Positions 56,020 through 64,000 of a stretch of DNA of 64,000 bases are shown here, one piece after another; position 1 is the stretch's first letter, and each line of letters opens with the position of its first letter. The position numbers were made by a program, and so were the translations under genes. The stretch comes from Nansenia antarctica (lineage: Eukaryota; Chordata; Actinopteri; Argentiniformes; Microstomatidae). The notes beneath the pieces are model-generated. The model was given only the letters and a program-made list of their open reading frames with translations, was not told the DNA's origin and searched no databases. The stretch covers positions 33,577,210 through 33,641,209 of the forward strand of contig OZ022340.1 of assembly GCA_963989245.1 (NCBI GenBank), given 5' to 3'.

Positions 56020-56259
56020 TTTGATAATCTGTCGTATCACATCTTGTTGCACCACGAATCCCATTCGAATGGCACGAAGATGCATCCAACGATAGCCTTG
56101 CATTTGGCCACTTCCTGATAGTTCCTCCTGCACAAAGGCTATTACCTCATTTAAATCTGAGTGATTTCTCCTTCTGTAGCCTAAAGACCCAGTTCGCGAC
56201 AACGTCGCTTCAAAGTACGAATACTTGTTATAATAAGGTGATTTTGTGCCAATAGACAA
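56020..56259 (-). pseudogene. Integrase-family N-terminal fragment, minus strand
   Basis: On the minus strand the frame reads GYRRRNHSDLNEVIAFVQEE, then GYRWMHLRAIRMGFVVQQ and IIKLIDP. This resembles the helical region that precedes the integrase core in the same protein family ('GYRxMHxRL...V..I...LDP'). Here it points away from the core fragment at 55850-56019, so the original gene was broken and inverted. Confidence 0.55.
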
Positions 56260-56356
56260 AGAATGTCCTTATTGCTAAAGCCAATTCCAAAGTATAACTT
56301 GATAAGAGCATTCATGTCATTCATTTTAACCAGTAGGACCAATAAACACCAATAAA

Positions 56357-56550
56357 TTCGGACTTTTTATCTCAGAAATTCTGACTTTAATCTCAGAAAT
56401 TCTGACTTTTTATCTCAGAAATTCTGACTTTTTACTCAGAAATTCTGACTTTAATCTCAGAAATTCTGACTTTTTATCTCAGAAATTCTGACTTTTTTCT
56501 CAGAAATTCTGACTTTAATCTCAGAAATTCTGACTTTAAACTCAGAATAT
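56357..56550. repeat. 22-bp minisatellite (CTCAGAAATTCTGACTTT)
   Basis: About nine copies of TCTCAGAAATTCTGACTTTT/A, each holding the palindrome CAGAAATTCTG. Non-coding. Confidence 0.9.
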
Positions 56551-56871
56551 AACCCCCCCCTTTCGGGAGAAAAAAAACCAAAACTCAGTTCGTGGCCCTA
56601 ATACTCTACCGTATGTATCAGTATTCGATTTCTAAATATCTAATTTAACCCAAATGAATAGTGTGTAAAACGTATTTTGTATTTTTTCTCTTGGTGTCTT
56701 TCCAATATATGACTCTTATTTTCTAGTTTTAATTTTGTGTTTATTGTTATATTATGTTGTGTTGTTCTTGTATCTAACTATTCTGTCTATAGCTGTTGTG
56801 TACTTAGTCACGTGTTTTATGTTTTCTGTGGAGCCCAGTAAGAGTAGGAGCTGCATGTGCAGAGAGATAGG
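56551..56871. other. Unassigned A/T-rich DNA
   Basis: C8 tract near 56555, then A/T-rich sequence. No gene, repeat or RNA recognised. Confidence 0.6.
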
Positions 56872-57010
56872 CAAGGCAAGTTTATTTGTATAGCACATTT
56901 CATACAACAGGGGGAATTCAAAGTGCTTTACATACATTATTTAAAAATACAGCAAGAGCAGCATAGTAATAAAATAAAAATTACAATGAATAAAAAGATA
57001 GACTGTCCAA
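56872..57010. repeat. LINE 3'-end-like dispersed repeat
   Basis: CAAGTTTATTTGTATAGCAC followed by TTCAAAGTGCTTTACA is a pattern common in teleost LINE or SINE 3' ends. It is truncated and carries no reading frame. The family is not assigned. Confidence 0.5.
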
Positions 57011-57140
57011 TCCAGGGATAGAACCTCAGAAAAAAGTTTCCCTTCAGATGTTTCTTCTTGTGTGTGCCAACTTCAACCTGGAATTTCCAGTACTTTCCAA
57101 ATCACTGTCATTAGATCTGCCTAGCGACAGCTGACTGTGG

Positions 57141-57141
57141 A

Positions 57142-57172
<31 letters not shown>

Positions 57173-57208
57173 AACACACACACACACACACACAAAGACA
57201 CACGCACC

Positions 57209-57239
<31 letters not shown>

Positions 57240-57268
57240 ACGTACACACAAACACACGCACACACACT
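57141..57268. repeat. (CA)n microsatellite
   Basis: About 128 bp of AC repeats with G and AAAG interruptions. Confidence 0.95.
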
Positions 57269-57473
57269 AAAGAGAGAACTTGACATTCTGCAAACCTAAA
57301 GGACCAAATTGAAGGGGGGGAATTCTCTCTCTCTCTCTTTTTTTCTCTCTCTCAGAGCTTCTCTACTGGTACATCTTCCTCCATGGTCTTCAGCCTCAGA
57401 GCCTCCTCCATCTGTGGCCACTCACCTGTGGATTCTACAGATCCCTGTGAAGAGTAAAAACAGATTAACTCAG

Positions 57474-57502
57474 ACGGACAGACAGACAGACGAATAGCCA
57501 CG

Positions 57503-57541
<39 letters not shown>

Positions 57542-57563
57542 AGACTGACAATACTGACTGACT

Positions 57564-57598
<35 letters not shown>

Positions 57599-57655
57599 AA
57601 TATTAACTGACATATTGACAGACTGCCTGACTGACTGACAGACTGACTGACTGAT
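57474..57655. repeat. (GACA)/(GACT)n microsatellite
   Basis: GACA repeats (57474-57492) then GACT repeats with GACA interruptions to about 57655. The open frame through it is repeat-driven. Confidence 0.93.
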
Positions 57656-57907
57656 GATTCAATTATTAGCTTGATTAATAACATTCATCTAAACAAATTA
57701 CCGAATCAGGTTCATCAGTTCTAGCTGCTCTCACCACATCCACATCTTCCATGTATTCCTCTTCATCCTTCATAACCACAGATGGGGATTCATTAATTCA
57801 TACCTCATAGTGATATTATATATAATTTATATATGTCATGATTAAGGCTTCAAGTTTTTCCTGAATATGACCAGTGACCCATGGTAAACCAACTCTGTTT
57901 CTGTTCT

Positions 57908-58279
57908 CACCTACAGGAGCACTAGGGCCGTAGCCTATCACCTACAGGAGCACTAGGGCCTTAGCCTATCACCTACAGGAGCACTAGGGCCTTAGCCTAT
58001 CACCTACAGGAGCGCTAGGGCCTTAGCCTATCACCTACAGGAGCACTAGGGCCTTAGCCTATCACCTACAGGAGCACTAGGGCCTTAGCCTATCACCTAC
58101 AGGAGCGCTAGGGCCTTAGCCTATCACCTACAGGAGCACTAGGGCCTTAGCCTATCACCTACAGGAGCACTAGGGCCTTAGCCTATCACCTACAGGAGCA
58201 CTAGGGCCTTAGCCTATCACCTACAGGAGCACTAGGGCCTTAGCCTATCACCTACAGGAGCACTAGGGCCGTAGCCTAT
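57908..58279. repeat. 31-bp minisatellite, 12 copies
   Basis: Twelve head-to-tail copies of a 31-bp unit starting CACCTACAGGAGCACTAGGG. Variants: GCC(G/T)TAG in the first and last copies, and AGCGC in two inner copies. There are no spacers, so it is not a CRISPR array. Confidence 0.95.
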
Positions 58280-58761
58280 CACCTGCAGCAGCTTTAAGCT
58301 AGATTGTTGAACATGATCAACTATTTGTATTTGATATTGGAGACGTGTGCTAGTACAAGTAACTGTGACCAGTTGCTAATATAGCTGAAATTGGATTTCT
58401 GGGATGATGGGGAAAGCCAAATAATTACAAATATTCAATCATATTATGGTGTGAGTACAGCAGCCAAATATAAACATTCTATGTTGCTACGTTTGCAGGA
58501 AAAGGGTTTAATTATGATTATGATTATGATTATGATTATTATTATGTCTGTTTTGCAGCAAATGGTTTCCCTTTATGAATAAGGTGTACTACGTAGACAT
58601 TTGGCGCTTACTGCATACATTTTGCTAAACGGTAGGCTCTAAATAGTGTGTAGTAATGTTAGTAGCCACATGTAGTGCTTTCAGTAAACAATAGGCAGTG
58701 CGCGCTTTCAGTCAATGCCGTAGATTTTTTCATGGTCAGGTTCAGCAGTCAGAAAAAACTT
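58280..58761. other. Unassigned DNA with a GATTAT microsatellite
   Basis: Contains (ATTATG)n at 58509-58545; otherwise nothing recognised. Confidence 0.6.
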
Positions 58762-61700
58762 GTAATAATAATAATAATAATAATACATTCGATTTATATA
58801 GCGCTTTTCCGAGGCTCAAAGACGCTGACAATATGGGCAAAACGGAAAACACAGAAACAACAAGCAACAGATAACATGAGCACATAGAACACAGAGGTAA
58901 CGAACGGGGAAGGGGAGGTTGTATGCATGTCCATGGGGGGAGGGGGGTGGCAGGGTGAGGGGAGATGGTTAGGGATAGGGGAGGTTGTATGCATGTCCAG
59001 GGGGGGGGCGGGGGTGGCAGGGATGGGGGAGATGGCTAGGGGTAGGGGAGGCTGTAGGCGTGGGAGAACAGGTAGGTTTTGAGGTGGGATTTAAAAGTGA
59101 GGAGTGAGGGTGAGTCTCTGAGTGGTTGAGGGAGAGAGTTCCAGAGGCGGGGTGCGGCTCGTGAAAAGGCACGGTGACCGAAGCCTTTGAGTTTTGAGGG
59201 TGGGACAGTGAGGGGAACAATGGATGAGGATCGGAGGGTACGGGTAGGGCGGTGGGGGAGAAGGAGGTCAGTCAGGTAAGGGGGGGCCAGGCTGTGGAGG
59301 GCTTTGTATGTGAGGATGAGGACTTTGAATTGTATACGTTCTTTGATGGGGAGCCAGTGGAGAGAGTGGAGGACAGGAGTGATGTGGTCACGGGAGCGGG
59401 TGTTTGAGAGGAGGCGTGCAGCAGAGTTTTGGACCATCTGGAGTCTATGGAGGGAGCGGGAGGTGATGCCGGTGAGTAGGGAGTTGCAGTAGTCGAGGCG
59501 GGAGGAGATGAAGGCGTGGATGAGGGATTCAGCAGCGGGGGGGGAGAGGCAGTGTCTGATTTTTGCAATGTTTCGGAGGTGGAAGTAGGATGTCTTGACA
59601 ATGGAACTGACGTGGGGATCGAATGAGAGGGTGGGGTCCAGAATGAAGCCGAGGTTGCGAGCCAGGGGGGAGGGGGTGATGGTAGTATCGTCAATGGTGA
59701 GTGTGATGGGTCCGGTTTTATTGAGGGTGGATTTGGTGCCGATGAGGATGACTTCGGTCTTTTCACTGTTCAGTTTGAGGAAGTTGTGTGTGAGCCAGGT
59801 TTTTATTGCGGAGATGCAGGTTTCGATGTGAGTGAGGGGTGGGTTCTGGGTGGAGTTTGTGGTGATGTAAATCTGTGTGTCATCAGCGTAGCAGTGGAAG
59901 TCCAGGTTGAATTGGCGGATGATGTGACCGAGGGGGAGTGTGTAGCAGAGGAAGAGCAGGGGGCCGAGGACTGAGCCTTGTGGGACCCCCTGTGTGACAG
60001 AGGAGGAGGAGGAGGTGTGACCGGAGAGGGAGATGAACTGGTGTCTGTTGGTGAGGTAGGAGGTGAGCCAGTCCAGGGCGGTGCCCTCAACACCCAGTTG
60101 ACGCAGCCTTTGAAGGAGGATGGAGTGGGACACTGTGTCGAAGGCTGCGCTCAGGTCTAGTAGAACTAGGATGTTGAGGGCACCTGAGTCTGCAGAGGTG
60201 AGGAGATCGTTGATTACTTTGACCAGGGCTGTTTCAGTGCTGTGATGTGGGCGGAATCCAGATTGAAGGGGTTCATACAGTTTGTTGGATTGGAGGTGGG
60301 AGTGAAGTTGGGCAGCGACAACGCGCTCAAGGGTTTTGGAAAGGAATGGTAGGTTGGAGATGGGGCGGTAGTTGGAGAGATTGGCTGGGTCGAGAGTGGG
60401 CTTTTTGAGAATGGGGGTGACAGCGGCAAGTTTGTAGGTTGAGGGAACGTGGCCTTGGGATAGTGACTGATTGAAGAGGGCAGTGAGGTGGGGGATGAGG
60501 GCAGGGAGGCAGGCCTTGGTCAGGGTTGTAGGGAGGGGGTCGAGGGAGCAGGTGGTTGTTTTGGAGGCGGTGATGATAGTAGTGATGAGGGAGGAGTCAA
60601 TAGGGGAGAAAGTAGTGAGAGGAGTAGGGGGGGGGTAGTCAGGAGGGGGGAAGATGACAGCAGGGGGGGCGGGGGTGGTGGAGTTGGAGATGGAGGCAGT
60701 CAGTGAGCTATTGATGTGGGAGATCTTGCTGTTGAAGGCGTGGAGAAAGGAGTTGCAGAGGTCAGGGGAGGAAGTTGTGTTGTTGTCCGGGGGTTGGAGT
60801 AGTGTCTTGACAGTGGAGAAGAGGGTGCGGGGGTTTCGATTGGAGGTGTTGATGAGGGTGGAGTAGTAGGCAGATTTGGCAGCTTGGAGTGCGTCACGGT
60901 AGGAGGAGATATGTTGCTTGTAGACTTCGGCATGGACAGTGAGGTGGGTTATATTGTGTAGTCGTTCAAGTTGGCGGCCGGTCTGTTTCATGGTGCGTAG
61001 TTCAGGGGTGTACCAGGGGGAGGAGGTGGTGAAGGAGACAGTGATGGTTTTCAAGGGGGCCAGTGAGTCAAGGGAGTCAGAGAGAATGGAGTTGAGTAAG
61101 GTGGCATAGTCTTCCGGGTTGGTGGGAGTGGAGTCAGTGGGGAGGGCAGAAGATATGGACTGGGATAGAGTGAGTGGGTTGACAGATTTTATGTTACGGA
61201 AGGAGATGGTGCGTTTGATGGGGTGGCGCGGTAGGGGCAGGGGGGCAGAGAAGAGGATGCAGTGGTGGTCAGAGAGTGGGAAAGGAAAAGGGTGGGGGTT
61301 GGATATGGGTAGGGAGGCAGAGCAGACAAGGTCGAGTGTGTGGCCTTTTACATGGGTGGGGAAGTTGATGTGCTGGGTGAGGTGGAAGCAATCAAGGAGA
61401 GAGAGGAAATCAGAGGTGAGGTTGGAGTTGGGTTGGTCGACATGGATATTAAAGTCACCGGTGAGTAAGAGACGGGTAGAAAGGGAAGAGGCAATGGTGA
61501 GGAGTTCAGAGAGATCAGACAGAAAAGAGGGGTGTGGCTTCGGTGGGCGGTAGAGTAGAAGTGCAGTTATGGAGTTGGGGAGTGAAAAGGCGAGGTATTC
61601 GAAGGATGACATGGGTGGGAGGTTGAGGTCCAGTACAGTGACAGTTAGGGTGAGTTTGTGGAGAGCAGCGAGACCACCCCCTCGCTTGGAGAGGCGGGGT

Positions 61701-62975
61701 TTAGCGATGTAGGTGTAATTAGGGGGGGTGGCCTGGTTGAGTGAGTAGTAGTCCGAGGGTTGTTGCCAGGTTTCAGTGAGGAGAAGTATGTCCAGGTTGT
61801 TGTCCAGTATCAGTTCAGATATGACAGGGGATTTGTTGGAGAGAGAGCGAGTGTTCAATAGTGCAAGGGAGATGGATGGGGGAGCAGGAGGGAGAGAGCG
61901 GAGGTTTGAGGGGTCAGCGGTGCGGTGTGGGGTGATGACAGGTGAGCGAGAGTTAGTCCAGAATGAGGGGATGTTTGTGCCTTCAGGGTGGTGTAGAGTC
62001 CGGTGTCGATGTTGCTGGGGGCCTCGGTGGATGTAGCGGCGGCGGCGGAGAATGCCTGCCTTGGTGGCGGCGGTGGCAGCAGCAGCAGTGAGGCGATGGT
62101 TATGGTTCAGTGAGTGAAGGTCAGTGGCAGTATAGGTGAGTATGATGGGCGGGGGTCCAGGGCAAAACGATAGGAGCAGCAGGAGGGTGAGTCCAAGTTG
62201 GAGATGAAACCAGAGTACAGATGGGAGCAGTTCAGTGGATAGGTTGGGAGTGACTAGTAGTTGGTGGGCAGTGAGTTGTGTAAACAAGGCAGTGGACCAG
62301 AGTGACAGCGTGGTGTTGTAGTTGTTGTTGTCATCTGTATTGCCAGCCTGGGACTGAACCCGCGCGGCCAGCCAGCCTAACCGTGCCATGCCAGCGACCA
62401 AAACCTGCAGTAGTGAGTGAAGGCCGGGAAGGACTGACACTCACCTGCGGAGATGGCAACCCCCGAGCCGGGGAGGGAGTGGTGGCTACCTCCCGGGACG
62501 GGGGTAATAGCACAGCACAGCCAGGCTAGCGATGTCTGAGAACGGCGCGCAGCGGGTCGGTCAGCAACACAGAGCCGGGGGACAGGAACGATGAGGCGGT
62601 GAATACTGCGGTCCGGTAGAGGAGGCGATGGATACTGTAGTCCGGTAGCGGAGGCGATGGATACTTGTAATCCGGTAGTGGAGGCAGTGGGAGGCGGGAG
62701 GTGGCGGTGGGGAAAGCAGCGGAGGTCGGCGAAAAGTCAAAAATACTTGGAAAAGAAAAGAAGAAAAATAAAAAGCGGAGACCTCCGGGGGAAGACGGGC
62801 ACACAAAACAAGGTAGACGGCGAAAACAAGAAACCAGGACAGGATACAAAAAAAACAGGATACAAAAGACAAGACCGGGGGACAGAAGCGGCAATCACAA
62901 CGCTTGACGCCAGCGTGCTCTGAACCCGGAAACAGCAAACAGCTACGGCAAACGCAACAGGACAAACTGGTTTCT
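58762..62975 (-). mobile_element. Near-complete L2-like LINE
   Basis: Minus-strand LINE of about 4.2 kb: a 5' region of about 500 bp, one long ORF (62440-59036), and a short 3'UTR. Its 3' end carries the AGCGCTATATAAATCG hairpin-like tail common to fish L2 elements, followed by (TTA)n at 58762-58783. The last coding stretch, CATGCATACAACC..., is echoed twice in the 3'UTR (58920 and 58990). The 5' limit near 62975 is approximate, and no clear target duplication was found. Confidence 0.87.
59036..62440 (-). CDS. L2-like ORF: endonuclease-reverse transcriptase, up to 1,134 aa
   Basis: Copies the LINE by target-primed reverse transcription. Residues 1-190 are poorly conserved and may be partly untranslated, so the true start may be later. 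The endonuclease has LLNTRSL (194-200), TETW (222-225), GDFN (328-331) and SDHH (390-393). The reverse transcriptase has NYRPISNLPFL (690-700), LLDLSAAFDTVSH (760-772), GVPQGSVLGPLLF (818-830) and catalytic YADD (851-854). RLDYCNSLL (981-989) and WLPIKERIQFK (1029-1039) are typical of L2/CR1-group C-termini. No internal stop, so the copy is young. No ORF1 was seen. Confidence 0.88.
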   Translation of the reverse strand: MSVLPGLHSLLQVLVAGMARLGWLAARVQSQAGNTDDNNNYNTTLSLWSTALFTQLTAHQLLVTPNLSTELLPSVLWFHLQLGLTLLLLLSFCPGPPPIILTYTATDLHSLNHNHRLTAAAATAATKAGILRRRRYIHRGPQQHRHRTLHHPEGTNIPSFWTNSRSPVITPHRTADPSNLRSLPPAPPSISLALLNTRSLSNKSPVISELILDNNLDILLLTETWQQPSDYYSLNQATPPNYTYIAKPRLSKRGGGLAALHKLTLTVTVLDLNLPPMSSFEYLAFSLPNSITALLLYRPPKPHPSFLSDLSELLTIASSLSTRLLLTGDFNIHVDQPNSNLTSDFLSLLDCFHLTQHINFPTHVKGHTLDLVCSASLPISNPHPFPFPLSDHHCILFSAPLPLPRHPIKRTISFRNIKSVNPLTLSQSISSALPTDSTPTNPEDYATLLNSILSDSLDSLAPLKTITVSFTTSSPWYTPELRTMKQTGRQLERLHNITHLTVHAEVYKQHISSYRDALQAAKSAYYSTLINTSNRNPRTLFSTVKTLLQPPDNNTTSSPDLCNSFLHAFNSKISHINSSLTASISNSTTPAPPAVIFPPPDYPPPTPLTTFSPIDSSLITTIITASKTTTCSLDPLPTTLTKACLPALIPHLTALFNQSLSQGHVPSTYKLAAVTPILKKPTLDPANLSNYRPISNLPFLSKTLERVVAAQLHSHLQSNKLYEPLQSGFRPHHSTETALVKVINDLLTSADSGALNILVLLDLSAAFDTVSHSILLQRLRQLGVEGTALDWLTSYLTNRHQFISLSGHTSSSSSVTQGVPQGSVLGPLLFLCYTLPLGHIIRQFNLDFHCYADDTQIYITTNSTQNPPLTHIETCISAIKTWLTHNFLKLNSEKTEVILIGTKSTLNKTGPITLTIDDTTITPSPLARNLGFILDPTLSFDPHVSSIVKTSYFHLRNIAKIRHCLSPPAAESLIHAFISSRLDYCNSLLTGITSRSLHRLQMVQNSAARLLSNTRSRDHITPVLHSLHWLPIKERIQFKVLILTYKALHSLAPPYLTDLLLPHRPTRTLRSSSIVPLTVPPSKLKGFGHRAFSRAAPRLWNSLPQPLRDSPSLLTFKSHLKTYLFSHAYSLPYP

Positions 62976-62990
62976 TGATAGATAGCAATA

Positions 62991-63136
62991 GTGTGTGAAT
63001 GTTGTGAATGTTCAGGTGTGAATGTTGTGAATGTTCAGGTGTGAATGTTCAGGTGTGAATGTCCAGGTGTGAATGTTGTGAATGTTCAGGTGTGAATGTT
63101 CAGGTGTGAATGTTGTGAATGTTCAGGTGTGAATGT
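62991..63136. repeat. GTGAATGTTCAG minisatellite
   Basis: Irregular run of TGTGAATGTTCAGG and TGTGAATGTTG units directly beyond the L2 5' end. Confidence 0.9.
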
Positions 63137-63305
63137 TTGGACTCGAACAAGATGGCCGACCCACCAACTCATCATCATCAGCTACCATCATGCTGTCCAT
63201 CTCCAGACCCATCCTGAAAGAAATGGAGGGAGATAGGGTACCCCAAATTCCTTACACTCACTAATAGACAATAGACATCTCAGTGGATCGGACAGGTGTA
63301 AATAA
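63137..63305. other. Unassigned flank
   Basis: Contains a short (ATC)n run near 63171. No gene recognised. Confidence 0.55.
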
Positions 63306-63307
63306 TA

Positions 63308-63889
63308 TGTGACTCTGCCTGGTCAATCGGTCCGCAAGTCGGCATCCGATTTAATGTTCTGACTTTTCCTTTCGAAAAATTTATTTCGATACATACATTT
63401 CAGATTTGTTGAAAATCAATGACACACTCGCTAGTCAACGAACACAGCTTGTTTTGTGAGCCTGCTAACAATGTAAAGTAGTGTTCTAGTTAACTAGGTA
63501 GCAGTGGGGGATTACTCACCCAATCCGTTGCATTGCCATTTAGCAGATTAATTTTGCCATTTAGCAGACGCTTTTGATCCAAAGCGATTTACAATTACGA
63601 ATTACAGGGACATTCCCCCTGGAGTAACTGAGGGCTAAGTGCCTTACTCAAGGGCACACTAGTAGTGGTGTGGTTTCAGGCGGGATTTGAACTCACAACC
63701 TTCCGATCACAAGTCCAACTCACTATCCACTAGACCACCACTACCCCCATTGCAATATTTTGGCCTGACTAGCGAGTTTGTGTTGTTGATTTTTAACAAC
63801 GTTGAAACATAGTTCTGTGTTTCAAACTAAAAGTCAGAACATTTTGATTGGTTGCCTACTTGCGGCCCAAATGGCCAGACCGTGTCACA
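63308..63889. mobile_element. Fold-back MITE (TA target) with nested SINE
   Basis: The outer arms are imperfect inverted repeats of about 120 bp. TGTGAC...AATGTTCTGACTTTT and GACACACTCGCTAGTCA on the left return as reverse complements (GACTAGCGAGTTTGTG, AAAAGTCAGAACATT, GTCACA) on the right. TA flanks both tips (63306-63307 and 63890-63891), consistent with a TA target duplication. No transposase is present. Confidence 0.7.
63533..63748 (-). mobile_element. tRNA-derived SINE
   Basis: On the minus strand the head has an A box (TGGTCTAGTGG) and a B box (GTTCAAATCC) of a polymerase III promoter. It continues with GAGTAAGGCACTTAGCCCTC and the tail CGCTTTGGATCAAAAGCGTC, TGCTAAATGGCA, the last element repeated once. 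This body and tail are common in teleost SINEs. It has no tRNA fold beyond the head and is not a tRNA gene. Confidence 0.85.
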
Positions 63890-63891
63890 TA

Positions 63892-64000
63892 TGCTTAAAA
63901 TAACAGCTAGAGCATAGGGTAATACGCACATCCCAAAACCAGTTTCTTTGGAAGAAATACAAAATATACAATATATAAAGAAAGATGACGTCTGCACACT
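63892..64000. other. Unassigned right edge
   Basis: A/T-rich sequence; nothing recognised. Confidence 0.5.

Noticed and set aside
57044..57684. Cys/Val-rich and Ser/Gln-rich frames over CA and GACT repeats
   Set aside because: Pure microsatellite translations.
57908..58279. CRISPR array
   Set aside because: The 31-bp units are directly adjacent with no unique spacers, and the sequence is from a vertebrate.
63670..63748. tRNA gene
   Set aside because: A and B boxes are present, but the tRNA fold is degenerate and the unit continues into a typical SINE body and tail.

Overview
The window is vertebrate nuclear DNA, almost certainly from a teleost fish. It has spliceosomal U1 snRNA genes with polymerase II snRNA promoters, a Tx1-like and an L2-like LINE, a tRNA-derived SINE, DNA transposons and many micro- and minisatellites. 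Nothing in it looks bacterial.

Bases 1-54988 are a tandem array of a 3,664-bp unit. Each complete unit carries one U1 snRNA gene on the minus strand with a ZNF143/SPH-like site and a possible PSE upstream and a 3'-box-like element downstream. Each unit also holds, on the plus strand, a CCAAT-box cluster with a splice-donor-like site, a long pyrimidine minisatellite, and two exon-like blocks of an unrecognised and probably decayed protein gene. Taking 'acaggcaacc' as the phase, the segments start at 1, 3665, 10262, 22354, 27690, 39782, 45083, 49906 and 53572. The last one breaks off near 54988. Eight U1 genes are intact and one is cut by a LINE.

Segment lengths differ because of mobile elements. 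A 5'-truncated Tx1-like LINE (LINE#1) with a 17-bp target duplication sits in segments 3-6. In segments 3 and 5 a full-length copy of the same family (LINE#2, about 7.3 kb, both ORFs open) lies inside LINE#1. Segments 3+4 (17,428 bp) and 5+6 (17,393 bp) form a recent higher-order duplication. Segment 2 looks like a recombinant between a LINE inserted in a U1 gene and LINE#1. Segment 7 carries a 1.17-kb DNA transposon inserted in the 3' box of its U1 gene.

The most striking object is the 5' end of LINE#2. It starts with the first 26 nt of U2 snRNA, followed after a short linker by a U5-snRNA-like stretch, and only then by the repeat-rich 5'UTR. An autonomous Tx1-like LINE with a composite U2/U5 snRNA head, sitting in a U1 gene array, suggests close association of this LINE family with spliceosomal snRNA genes or RNAs.

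Bases 54989-64000 are flanking DNA. They hold a 195-bp tandem repeat, two fragments of an integrase-core (rve) pseudogene placed head to head, several satellites (22-bp, CA, GACT, 31-bp x 12), a nearly complete L2-like LINE with an open 1,134-codon frame, a GTGAATGTTCAG minisatellite, and a fold-back MITE carrying a nested tRNA-derived SINE. No intact host protein-coding gene was recognised anywhere in the window.
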